Positions 18,811 to 27,077 of a stretch of 64,000 nt of DNA are shown piece after piece. The position numbers were made by a program, and so were the translations under genes. A model generated the notes under the pieces. That model was not told the origin of the DNA. It did no database searches and worked only from the letters and a program-made list of their open reading frames with translations. The first letter of the stretch is position 1. Each line of letters starts with the position of its first letter. Origin of the DNA: Alphaproteobacteria bacterium (GTDB taxonomy: Bacteria > Pseudomonadota > Alphaproteobacteria > Reyranellales > Reyranellaceae); the NCBI GenBank assembly GCA_017308235.1, contig JAFKFL010000008.1, positions 310,001-374,000 on the forward strand, read 5' to 3'.

Positions 18811-20088
18811 ATGCTTCGGCAGGTTTTGAAGCGGTTGAGAGGAGGCACCAGCCCCCCTGCAACGGCAACGTCAGACGCTAAAGAAACCGGCCCCGCGACG
18901 GCTGCACAAAAGCCTGATGGAACCGGTGCGGCCGTCAGGCTCAACAGTGCCGGTCGGCTGCCCATCAATATCTGGGGCGACATCATGCTGGATGGATCGC
19001 CACCTCAAGTTCGACGTGTGCTGACCGGACAGGACGCCCACGAGTCCCTACTGTCTTTCTTCTACCTCGCCGAAGTCCTGACTCTCAGTGAGGTCGTTCG
19101 TGCGCTTCCAGCCAAGCAAGCGGCGGAGGATAGGCCGGCAAGTGTCCGCGAACGCTTCGATCATCTGAAGTCGGCCACAGCTGATCCGCATAACCAGCTC
19201 ACAGACGAGATTCTACAGGTATTCACTCCAGCAGCGCTCTTCTTCAAGCTTATCGGTCCTGTCAACAGCGAGCTCTGCGAACTCGGCTGCACTTTCTTTT
19301 CAGCGATAGAGAAGGCCAAGATCTGCTCATCACTTCTGGATGCCGGTGCTGACTTTGGGAAGGTCCTGTGCGCCGCGGTCGACCACTCCGACTACTTCCT
19401 GCGTGGCGCCATGAAGCTGCACGAGGCTGACAATATTGTTCCTTATCGGGACTACGCCGACTGGCGCCCATCCACGCCGCATCCCTTCCATCTCTCTCGC
19501 TTCGTTGCAAGTTATGCCGTGGCGTCAACTGATGAATTCGCGCACTGGCTCAAAACCTTCAGCGCCTTCCATATCATCGATGTCGTCAACCTCGATGCTT
19601 CCGATTTCACGACTTCTAACAATGGGTTGCGCCAGATCTTCTTCAACTTCCCGAAACTGGTTGCCGGTCTCGTCTCCGCCGGCTGGAACGTGTACCTGAA
19701 CGAAATCGCCCCGGATTATAATTCCGGCCGACGCTGTGCCGTGGTCAAGATGTTCGGCGTGCGCCGGGAGATCGACGACCGACTCGGGGTAGGGCAGGCG
19801 GTCCGGACCCATACCGACTTGGCCGATCTCCTGCCCATGGAGCCGCTTGCCGAAGCAAGTGCTAGGGACGCCCTGCGCCGTGCTGAAACGATGCTCACCC
19901 ATGACGAATGGCGAGCATTTTCCAAGTACAAGAGCCATTTCCCGATCTGGGGGCGGCTGCCAGTAGATGTCCAGTCGTTAGCCGACGTTGATCGCTTGAC
20001 AGGGGCCCCGAAGACGAACGTCGACCTTCACTTCGAGAGCGGCCAGATCAACTACTACACTAAGATTGGACTGGGAGAGCCTACCTGA
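18811..20088 (+). CDS. Protein of unknown family, tandem paralogue B
   Basis: This 425-residue relative of the preceding gene has a longer N-terminus (a Thr/Ala-rich stretch at about 14-45). It keeps LPINIWGD, PPQVRRVLTG, ELGCTFFSAIEK, SRFVASYAVASTDEF, AFHIID and KSHFPIW. The acidic residue after the second predicted strand (CAAVDHSDYF) again fits a degenerate SAM-binding fold. It starts at ATG 18811 behind GGAGAA. Its TGA overlaps the ATG of the dioxygenase (TGATG), so the three genes form one unit. Its divergence from paralogue A argues for an old duplication with separate jobs. Confidence 0.72.
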   Translation: MLRQVLKRLRGGTSPPATATSDAKETGPATAAQKPDGTGAAVRLNSAGRLPINIWGDIMLDGSPPQVRRVLTGQDAHESLLSFFYLAEVLTLSEVVRALPAKQAAEDRPASVRERFDHLKSATADPHNQLTDEILQVFTPAALFFKLIGPVNSELCELGCTFFSAIEKAKICSSLLDAGADFGKVLCAAVDHSDYFLRGAMKLHEADNIVPYRDYADWRPSTPHPFHLSRFVASYAVASTDEFAHWLKTFSAFHIIDVVNLDASDFTTSNNGLRQIFFNFPKLVAGLVSAGWNVYLNEIAPDYNSGRRCAVVKMFGVRREIDDRLGVGQAVRTHTDLADLLPMEPLAEASARDALRRAETMLTHDEWRAFSKYKSHFPIWGRLPVDVQSLADVDRLTGAPKTNVDLHFESGQINYYTKIGLGEPT

Positions 20089-20948
20089 TGCAGATCAGCC
20101 CTCTCATGCGGGGATTTGCAGCCGAGGTGAGGGAGGCCGATCTCGGTTGCATCGACAACAGAGCATCGGCGAAGTTGTGCGAACTCTTTCGGCAGTTTGC
20201 CGTCCTCGTCCTCCCAGGGCAGGAAAATACGACCAGAGACCAGCTCCGGAACTTCGCCAGCCTGTTCGGCACGCCGAGTGAATGCGGTGACATCACGAAC
20301 ATCGGCGAAGGTGGCAACATCATGCCACCTGAATCGCTCGATGCGCGTTACACTCGCGGCAATTCCCTGTGGCACATGGACATGCTGGTCCTCGACAAAC
20401 CACCGCTTGCGGCCATGCTCCTCGCTCGCGAACTTCCGGCCAAGGGAAGCGGCAGTACTCAGTTCGCCGACCTCCAGCAAGCTTGGCGTTCCCTGCCGGC
20501 ACACCGTCGACTTGCCCTGAGGAGATTGCGCGCCGCACACACGATGGAGACGATCAGGCACAAGATGGGTATCACCGACTCCGACGAGCTGCGCAGCGAG
20601 TACAGTCCCGGCGAACACCCCCTAGTCTGCGTCGATCCTCATTCCGGACAGCCGACACTGTTCTTCAGTGCTCACACTTCTCACATCGTCGGCACTTCAC
20701 CCCAAGCGAGTGCCGCAGTGCTCGACGAGTTGCTTGAGACTGTTACTCAGGATCAGCACGTCTACACGCATGAATGGCGCCTCGGCGATCTTTTGCTGTG
20801 GAGCAATCGCCGCGCCATGCATCGCGTGTTGCCCTACGCCTATAAAAGCGAGCGGCGCAGGCTCTGGCGTATGGAAGTTGTTGGCGATAAACGACCTTCA
20901 TCTGTACGACCCTGGTGGGTGTCATTATGGAGGCGGCAGCGCATCTAA
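20088..20948 (+). CDS. TauD/TfdA-type Fe(II)/2-oxoglutarate dioxygenase
   Basis: This 286-residue non-haem oxygenase couples 2-oxoglutarate decarboxylation to oxidation of a substrate. The iron ligands are His96 and Asp98 in LWHMDML and His245 in RRAMHRVLPY. The 2-oxoglutarate-binding arginine lies in SERRRLWRME about 12 residues later. The early segment FAVLVLPGQENTTRDQLRNFA is typical of the TauD group. It is coupled to the two orphan paralogues, suggesting that it hydroxylates or cleaves a product they make or bind. Clavaminate-synthase-like or sugar-modifying oxygenases are alternatives. Confidence 0.85.
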   Translation: MQISPLMRGFAAEVREADLGCIDNRASAKLCELFRQFAVLVLPGQENTTRDQLRNFASLFGTPSECGDITNIGEGGNIMPPESLDARYTRGNSLWHMDMLVLDKPPLAAMLLARELPAKGSGSTQFADLQQAWRSLPAHRRLALRRLRAAHTMETIRHKMGITDSDELRSEYSPGEHPLVCVDPHSGQPTLFFSAHTSHIVGTSPQASAAVLDELLETVTQDQHVYTHEWRLGDLLLWSNRRAMHRVLPYAYKSERRRLWRMEVVGDKRPSSVRPWWVSLWRRQRI

Positions 20949-21058
20949 GCTTCTTAGGCCCTATCGTACCTGCCAGATATGTCGTTCGGCAACATAACCG
21001 AACCTCGATGCATGCGAATCTTGAGCTCGAGCGAATGAAAACACCGAACCTGTTGAGT

Positions 21059-22066
21059 TCAGGGGCGTTGCCCTTCTCCGAGTCCGCTCTCCAGGTACCA
21101 TCGCACTGTCTCCCGGATACCTTCTCGGAAGTCGCGAGACGGCGACCAGCCAAACAAGCGCTTTCCCCTTGAGCCATCGACCGTCTTGTATGGCGCTCCA
21201 TCAGGCTTGGTCTTGTCGAGGACGATCTGCCCCTCGTAGCCGACCGCAGCCTTGATCAGTTGCGCCATCTCAAGCACAGAAATTCCTTTGCCAACGCCGA
21301 TGTTGATGAGGTCTGTCGTTCTCGGGACGTACATGCCGCGGATCATGGCTTCGGCGCCATCATCGATGTGGAGCCATTCTCGAACGGGCGTGCCGCTGCC
21401 CCATACGACGACCTCGGGTTGGCCAAGCCGCTTTGCCGTCGCGAACTTCATGATCAGAGCGCCCAAGGCATGGGAGCGCTCTTCATCGAAGTGGTCCTGC
21501 GGGCCATACATATTCGAGAATACGAGATTAAGGACATCGAGACCGAACTGTTGTGCGTAGGCCCACGCGCCAATCCACGACGCTTTGCGGACGAAGCCAT
21601 ACGTCATGACCGACTCGTGGAGCGGTCCATCCCAAAATTCGTCCTCGCGGAAAAAAGTGGCCGCACCGGGATAAGCGCAGTTTGCGATTGGATTGACGAT
21701 CCGTCGGACCTTTGTCGCTGCGGCGGCTTCCAGCAGGTTTATCGTCATCAACAGATTGTTCCGGAAGATCTCGGCATGGTGCTTGTATCCGAACTGGATG
21801 CCTCCGACATAAGCCGCGCAATTGAGCACGACTTCCGGCTTGGTCCTCTCGAACAGGTCCAGCGTGTCCTCTTTCTTCGTAAGGTCAATCCCCGTCGACA
21901 GGGAGGTCGTGCCGAACTGATGACCTGCCGCGGCTAGTTGACGGGTAACTCGCCTACCCAGGAAGCCTGCCGCTCCCGTTACAAGGATCTTCCGCGCGCC
22001 TGAGGAACGATCAACGCGCTCTTGTGCTTCCGGTGTCGGTGCAGGCATGGCAATCGTCCTATTCAA
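21059..22066 (-). CDS. NAD-dependent epimerase/dehydratase, GDP-fucose-synthase-like
   Basis: The 335-residue extended SDR has the dinucleotide-binding GAAGFLG at residues 31-37 and NPIANCAYPG, as in GDP-L-fucose synthases, which epimerise and reduce GDP-4-keto-6-deoxymannose. The catalytic tyrosine is Tyr156 in YGFVRKA, but position +4 is Arg160 with Lys161 next to it instead of the normal YxxxK. NMYGP, HFDEERSHALGALI and REWLHIDD follow. It is the last gene of a leftward operon that also holds gmd, so GDP-4-keto-6-deoxymannose is a natural substrate. It overlaps the upstream oxidoreductase by 8 bases. Confidence 0.83.
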   Translation of the reverse strand: MNRTIAMPAPTPEAQERVDRSSGARKILVTGAAGFLGRRVTRQLAAAGHQFGTTSLSTGIDLTKKEDTLDLFERTKPEVVLNCAAYVGGIQFGYKHHAEIFRNNLLMTINLLEAAAATKVRRIVNPIANCAYPGAATFFREDEFWDGPLHESVMTYGFVRKASWIGAWAYAQQFGLDVLNLVFSNMYGPQDHFDEERSHALGALIMKFATAKRLGQPEVVVWGSGTPVREWLHIDDGAEAMIRGMYVPRTTDLINIGVGKGISVLEMAQLIKAAVGYEGQIVLDKTKPDGAPYKTVDGSRGKRLFGWSPSRDFREGIRETVRWYLESGLGEGQRP

Positions 22067-23543
22067 TCTCGCGTTTATGGTCGCATGCCGCGAAGAATTC
22101 GTCGTTATCGTACAGGTGCGGTAGCTCTGGATGAATACCGAAATTCTGGATCTTTCGCTTGTCGTAGATCTCCTTGATCTTGGCGCGTTTCATATTGCGA
22201 TAAGGCTCCAAGGCATAAGGAGGCAGATTGAGCCCGTGTTGGACCTCGCCGCCAAAATCTGCGGCCACGTAGTCCTCAATCGCTTCGGCGGCGGTCTTAT
22301 ATGAGATGAGCGAGCGCGACGGTAGAAAGCGCTTCGGCAAGGAGCTTCGCCCGCCCAGGATTTCGTTGGCGATTTCACCGCAGAGATAGGGACTGCAGGT
22401 GAAGCCATCACGCTTGGTGCCGTTGGCAAACCAAATGCCAGGAATATGCGACTGCCCCAGCAAGGGAAATGTGTCCATGCTGACGGGCCGAAAACCCGGT
22501 CCCCGTACGCTCATGGTGGCAAAGAAGAATGCGTAATTGATCTCTTCGACGAGGCTGCGCAACAGGACATGGACGGCATGCACTCGCGGCTTCGCTTCCG
22601 GCTCGAACCAAACACCAGATGACGACCCAAGGTAGAACTCACCGTTGCCGTAGGGAACGAGGTGAACGCCGCAAGCTCCGCCGCGATCGACCGTGCGGAT
22701 AACGGCATCTATGTCAAAGACGCTTCGGTCGAGGCCGCCATAGCGGTGCACCCACGGTGGAAGCGAAATGTCCAACCCCGAGCCGGCACCCCAGACCAGG
22801 CGCGGTACTTCCCGGCGAAGATCGGGCACCTGGTCGATCAACGCCTGAGAAAAAGAACCGCTCGCCATGACCAGCGCCTTGGTCTTGAGAGTCGTCCCGC
22901 TGGCGAGAGTAATCGTTTTGTCGGCTCCGACGAACGGCAGCTTGAGGCCGACTTGAAGCCTTTCTGCTGTGTCGTCGAACAAATCGACGTCTCGCACGGC
23001 GAAGAACCGTTCATATGCACTCAGCACCATCCGAGAATCGATTCGTCCATCGGGCACGCGAACGATTCTGATAGGTTGGCCCTTCTGCTCTGGTTTGATG
23101 AATGGCACGTCGCCAGGGTCCAGTATCTGATGCGGCACCTGCCGCTTCTGCATAAGCTCGACAATATAGTCCACGGCTTTCATTTCGTGCGGGGAACCCA
23201 AGGCATTGTTGACGATGTAGGTGCCCCATTTGACTTCGAGCTGTTTTTCAGTGAACTCGGAGAGGTCGGCACAGTAGTTGTCCCAGAGTTCCATTGCCGC
23301 CACGGTGAGCTCCGCGCGGTCGGCCAGCGCCGGGTTGTCGTACTGCCCCGCGGCCATTTCGGCCCAGACATTGATCATCGCGCCAGCCGCAACAGTCGCA
23401 CCCCCCTTGCGATGCGAAGGGCCGACAACGGCGATCGATATACTGGGGTCGCGCTTGCGTAGATTGTAGGCCACGCCCATCCCCAAGGCGCCGTTGCCTA
23501 TTATTACGACGTCGTAGGTGTCCTTGCTTGTTAGTGCCACCAT
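22059..23543 (-). CDS. FAD-dependent oxidoreductase (DAO family) in sugar operon
   Basis: The 494-residue flavoprotein starts with a Rossmann fold, VVIIGNGALGMGVAYNL, with GxGxxG at 16-21. A second FAD-contact region reads KALVMASGSFSQALID, and near the C-terminus PLLGQSHIPGIWFANGTKRDGFT fits the DAO/glycine-oxidase fold. Such enzymes oxidise amines or amino acids using oxygen. In this operon, with an epimerase, glycosyltransferase-like protein, methyltransferase, gmd and an aminotransferase, an amino-sugar substrate is an attractive inference, but nothing in the sequence proves it. No signal peptide is seen. A GAGG lies 11 bases before ATG 23543. Confidence 0.82.
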   Translation of the reverse strand: MVALTSKDTYDVVIIGNGALGMGVAYNLRKRDPSISIAVVGPSHRKGGATVAAGAMINVWAEMAAGQYDNPALADRAELTVAAMELWDNYCADLSEFTEKQLEVKWGTYIVNNALGSPHEMKAVDYIVELMQKRQVPHQILDPGDVPFIKPEQKGQPIRIVRVPDGRIDSRMVLSAYERFFAVRDVDLFDDTAERLQVGLKLPFVGADKTITLASGTTLKTKALVMASGSFSQALIDQVPDLRREVPRLVWGAGSGLDISLPPWVHRYGGLDRSVFDIDAVIRTVDRGGACGVHLVPYGNGEFYLGSSSGVWFEPEAKPRVHAVHVLLRSLVEEINYAFFFATMSVRGPGFRPVSMDTFPLLGQSHIPGIWFANGTKRDGFTCSPYLCGEIANEILGGRSSLPKRFLPSRSLISYKTAAEAIEDYVAADFGGEVQHGLNLPPYALEPYRNMKRAKIKEIYDKRKIQNFGIHPELPHLYDNDEFFAACDHKREIE

Positions 23544-23564
23544 TTTTTCGGTCCTCGACGTCGT

Positions 23565-24683
23565 TCAAACTGTCTTCAATCGATGAAGGGGTAATGCGCG
23601 ATCGCTGAGGCCCCACGATCGACTGTTGAGCCGATAGCTGCGTTCGTGCCTCAGGATCGACGACAATGCCGCTTCATGTTCTACGAAGGTCATGGCTTCG
23701 TTGAAGCCAGCACGTGCAGATCGATCGTGGTCTGCGTGATATACACGATGTGGCGACGCGAAAATCATCTGATTGTACCCGGCCGCGAAGAGCTGAACCA
23801 CTGCGTACGCGTCCGTGTGCATGTAGATTTCGACGGTTTCGTAAAGCCCGTAGACTTTGGCGAAGGCCGCTCTCGGCGCAAGCAGGAAGTCTCCCGCGGC
23901 ATTGGTATGGAGGCGGAACGATAGATAGAAGGTATCCTTGCCCACAACGGAATGCCATTCCATTAGGTCCTCTCGGCGCCAGCGCATCCATCGCCACTGA
24001 GTGGCGCGCCATTCTGCCTTGCGTCTCAGTTCGGCGGCGGCACGGCAATCGACAAGGCCGAGGTTGCGATCGACAAAATCTCCCGGCTCTGGCCCGGAGC
24101 CGATAAGGTCAAGCTGATCGTGGCCGGCTTGCAGTGAGATCGGTTCGTCAGTGGATCTATGCCGGCGATGGATTTGGAACGTGGCAGCGCCGGCGGCGTC
24201 TTCGAAATGCTCTGGAGCGACGCCGCGGCACGGCTCGAAATCAAAATCGCATCGATCTGCGCGATAGAAGTGCCGCTTGGACAGCTTTCGACCCGCGATC
24301 AACTTCATGATGCTGGCGCTTAGAAAGATGTCCTGGTTGATGACCAATGAGAATTCACCCCGAGATCGTCGTATCGCGACGTTTCGGCCGTAGTAGTCGA
24401 GCATCTTGCGGCCGCGCTGTCCGGCTACTGCGGCGTGCACCTCGGGCGGAACATCGACGTGTACTACGTCACCTAGGCGATCCCATTTGAAGGCATCGGC
24501 GAGCCTTGGACGATCAGGGGGTGGATTCCAATCGACAATGACAAACTCGAAGAGCCCTGGCCACATCCGCACGTAGTATGCGTAGTAGTCAATGAATTTT
24601 GCGATCCGCTCTTCGAGATCGCCGCCGTACCCGTCATTGCGATTGACGAAGGCTACACTGACGTAAGGCTTGGCGCGGGTCAC
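23565..24683 (-). CDS. Glycosyltransferase-like protein (GT-A fold, type A)
   Basis: The 372-residue protein has the order of a nucleotide-sugar transferase: VSVAFVNRNDGYGG at the N-terminus, FEFVIVDWNPPPDRPRL at about 45-60, RNVAIRRSRGEFSLVINQD with an Asp-containing metal-site candidate near 115, and HADHDRS near the C-terminus. The same plan recurs in the larger protein at 35664-37241. The GTG start at 24683 overlaps the upstream methyltransferase stop (GTGA), so the two are translated together. Donor and acceptor sugars are unknown. A cytoplasmic location is likely. Confidence 0.68.
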   Translation of the reverse strand: MTRAKPYVSVAFVNRNDGYGGDLEERIAKFIDYYAYYVRMWPGLFEFVIVDWNPPPDRPRLADAFKWDRLGDVVHVDVPPEVHAAVAGQRGRKMLDYYGRNVAIRRSRGEFSLVINQDIFLSASIMKLIAGRKLSKRHFYRADRCDFDFEPCRGVAPEHFEDAAGAATFQIHRRHRSTDEPISLQAGHDQLDLIGSGPEPGDFVDRNLGLVDCRAAAELRRKAEWRATQWRWMRWRREDLMEWHSVVGKDTFYLSFRLHTNAAGDFLLAPRAAFAKVYGLYETVEIYMHTDAYAVVQLFAAGYNQMIFASPHRVYHADHDRSARAGFNEAMTFVEHEAALSSILRHERSYRLNSRSWGLSDRALPLHRLKTV

Positions 24684-25237
24684 GGTCGAACAGCCGATTC
24701 CGAGCGCGTCGCTTCCACGTTGAGCATCATGAGCCGACCATTCTTCTTGTCCATGTGCGGGAGGTACGCCTGGCTGTAATCGTCGATACCCAACTCGCCA
24801 ATTTCCGTCTTCCGCCAGTCGTAGCGTCGTATCTTTCCGAATCCCGCTTCATCAAGGCCGGCCGCCAAGGTATCGAAGTCGAATATCATGCCATGCCAGT
24901 CGTACTCGTCTTTTTGCCCGCCAATCAACAGTCCAAGCAATTCGCCAAGGTTGTGCTTCTCGCGATAGCGCTCGATTGCTGCCTCAAAGTCGGCCGTGGA
25001 AAGGCGAAGTGTGGCTCCGGGTTTCAGCACACGGGCCCATTCGCGTAGCGCATCGGCCCATTCTCGACGGCCGAGGTGCTCTATCGCCGCGCAACTGTAT
25101 ACGAGGTCAACGCTGGCGTCGGGATAGGGAAGGGAGCGCAGATCGGCAATCACGTCAGCCGCCTTGGCACCCATGATGTCGATATTGACGTATCCAGGGA
25201 GCTTAATGTGCCCGCAGCCAAGATGAAGCTTGATCAT
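24680..25237 (-). CDS. Class I SAM-dependent methyltransferase, small
   Basis: This short methyltransferase (185 residues) opens with LHLGCGHIKLPGYVNIDI, which is motif I followed directly by the ribose-binding acidic residue. The post-I segment PYPDASVDLVYSCAAIEHL and VLKPGATLRLS give motifs IV and V of the Methyltransf_11 type. Such enzymes in glycan loci usually O-methylate sugars. Its ATG overlaps the gmd stop (ATGA), and its own end overlaps the next gene, so it sits in a tightly coupled run. Confidence 0.86.
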   Translation of the reverse strand: MIKLHLGCGHIKLPGYVNIDIMGAKAADVIADLRSLPYPDASVDLVYSCAAIEHLGRREWADALREWARVLKPGATLRLSTADFEAAIERYREKHNLGELLGLLIGGQKDEYDWHGMIFDFDTLAAGLDEAGFGKIRRYDWRKTEIGELGIDDYSQAYLPHMDKKNGRLMMLNVEATRSESAVRP

Positions 25238-26313
25238 TGGGGGGGATTCCAGCGCTGGCGGATCGTGCTGTCGTCGACAAGGTCGAGATAGCCGTAGTCA
25301 TCATGAGCGAGATCATAGCGAACCATCAGCCGAGCTAGATCAGGCGCAAGCGTACGAGCCTTCCAACGAAGACTTGTGGCAGCTTTCGAGGGATTGGCGC
25401 GCAAACGCTCAACTTCCAATGGTCGGTAGTAGACGGGGTCCACCTCGACTCGAACTTCGCCCGTACGAATGTCACGACCAATCTCTTCAGCACCGTATCC
25501 CGTCCAGGCGATCTCCACGCCGATTATGCCGAAGCAGAACTCGACAAAGGCGCGGACCGAATAGGACGTTCCTGTGCCGATTACGTAGTCGCCCGGCCGA
25601 TCCTGCTGGAGTATCCGCCACATCGCCTCGACGTACTCGGGTGCGTACCCCCAATCGCGTTCTGCCGACAGATTGCCGAGCTTGAGGATCGATTGCTCGC
25701 CGCGCGCGATACGTGCCACTGCTTGACTGATCTTCTTGGTGACAAAGTTTCGGCCACGACGCGGAGACTCGTGATTGAAGAGAAGCCCATTCGAGGCGTG
25801 CATGCCGTAAGCGTCACGATAGTTCGCCGTTGTCCAGTACGCAAAGAGTTTACCTGTTGAATAAGGCGAACGTGGCGTAAACGGCGTGCTCTCATTCTGA
25901 GGCTCGGTACCCGGGAGACCGCCGTACAGTTCGGACGATGAAGCCTGGTAAAACCGAGCGGGCAAGCCGACTTCGCGGATTGCATTGAGTAGCCGCAAGG
26001 TTCCGAGTGCATTGACCTGCGCGGAGTAGTCAGGGACACCAAAGGAAACGGCAACGTGCGACTGGGCAGCGAGATGGTAAACCTCGGTTGGACCGGTTTT
26101 GGTGAGCAACGAATGCAATGATGAGGTGTCTACGACGTCACCATAATGAGTCGTAAAGCGCTCATGGAAGAGGATCCGATCGATGCGCTTGGACGTAAAG
26201 TCGGAATTGCGCCGGACTAGACCGTGTACGAGGTAACCTTTTTCGAGAAGCAGTTCCGCCAGATACGATCCATCCTGACCGGTGACGCCTGTAATGAGTG
26301 CAACTTTTTCCAT
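25234..26313 (-). CDS. gmd: GDP-mannose 4,6-dehydratase
   Basis: Gmd converts GDP-D-mannose to GDP-4-keto-6-deoxymannose, the branch point to GDP-fucose, GDP-rhamnose and GDP-perosamine. The 359-residue protein has ALITGVTGQDGSYLAE at residues 5-20, HLAAQSHVAVSF, the SSSE catalytic segment at about 125-128, and YSTGK with Tyr151 and Lys155. NHESPRRG is the typical nucleotide-binding segment. GDP-mannose can come from ManC at 33023. The next enzyme may be the DegT-type aminotransferase in the same operon or the epimerase at its end. Confidence 0.94.
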   Translation of the reverse strand: MEKVALITGVTGQDGSYLAELLLEKGYLVHGLVRRNSDFTSKRIDRILFHERFTTHYGDVVDTSSLHSLLTKTGPTEVYHLAAQSHVAVSFGVPDYSAQVNALGTLRLLNAIREVGLPARFYQASSSELYGGLPGTEPQNESTPFTPRSPYSTGKLFAYWTTANYRDAYGMHASNGLLFNHESPRRGRNFVTKKISQAVARIARGEQSILKLGNLSAERDWGYAPEYVEAMWRILQQDRPGDYVIGTGTSYSVRAFVEFCFGIIGVEIAWTGYGAEEIGRDIRTGEVRVEVDPVYYRPLEVERLRANPSKAATSLRWKARTLAPDLARLMVRYDLAHDDYGYLDLVDDSTIRQRWNPPQ

Positions 26314-26331
26314 CGCCTTTGCCGTTTTCTG

Positions 26332-27075
26332 TCAGCGCCTGGTTGCACGCATCCACACGTGCCAGCTACCTTCGTTAGCCGCTGCCGGAAAGTCGCGTCT
26401 ATCGCGAAACTCTATGTCAGAGAAGCCCGCTTGCTTCATCATGCTCGTGAGTTCGCTCAGCCGCCAGACGTGCATTGTTAACTCTTCGGTAAAGCGCTCA
26501 ATTGAGCCCTTCTGCTCGACTTCAATATTGTAGGAAAGGCGGACGGTACCGGCGAGGGCATCCAGCACGGGCGTAATCTCCTGCCTTACGCTCGTCATCC
26601 CGCACTTTTTCTCGCGGGTTTCGGGGCGAGGAGGGTCGAGCAACACCAACTCACCGTTCCAGAGGTCAGTCACGAACCATGAACCCGGTTTCAACCGCGC
26701 AGCCAGCGCCTCAATGAGAGACTGGCGACGCTCAGGCGCGATGTAGTTCAATACATTGAAGAAGGCGGCTGCACCGTCGAAATCGAAGGGGGGAAGCTCC
26801 TCAAGTGGAACCGTCTGAAAATCCACATTGGTGCAGGCAGCATCTTGGACTTTGAGCTGTGCCATTTCGGCAAAATCTGCGTCGATTTCGATGCTAACGA
26901 GCTTTCGGACGAGGCGCGCCAGGCGGACTGTATGATTGCCCGTACCCGCTCCGATTTCGATAACGTGACGCGCGGCGAGATCCTCGCCGCACATCTTCGT
27001 TAGCGCGGCGATGTCGGACTCGTAGTCCTTATCGGAATAAATTGAATCGTAGTGGCGGGCGAACGGCCGCACCAT
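26332..27075 (-). CDS. Class I SAM-dependent methyltransferase
   Basis: The 247-residue methyltransferase has motif I VIEIGAGTGNHTVRLA at about 38-53, SIEIDADFAEMA as motif II, and GAAAFFNVLNYI in the motif IV region. The N-terminus FARHYDSIYSDKDYESDI resembles the C-methyl and N-methyl sugar transferase group, which acts on nucleotide-activated sugars. Lying 2 bases after the aminotransferase and 18 before gmd, it may methylate an amino-dideoxyhexose, though O-methylation is equally possible. No membrane segment is seen. Confidence 0.84.
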   Translation of the reverse strand: MVRPFARHYDSIYSDKDYESDIAALTKMCGEDLAARHVIEIGAGTGNHTVRLARLVRKLVSIEIDADFAEMAQLKVQDAACTNVDFQTVPLEELPPFDFDGAAAFFNVLNYIAPERRQSLIEALAARLKPGSWFVTDLWNGELVLLDPPRPETREKKCGMTSVRQEITPVLDALAGTVRLSYNIEVEQKGSIERFTEELTMHVWRLSELTSMMKQAGFSDIEFRDRRDFPAAANEGSWHVWMRATRR

Positions 27076-27077
27076 TG

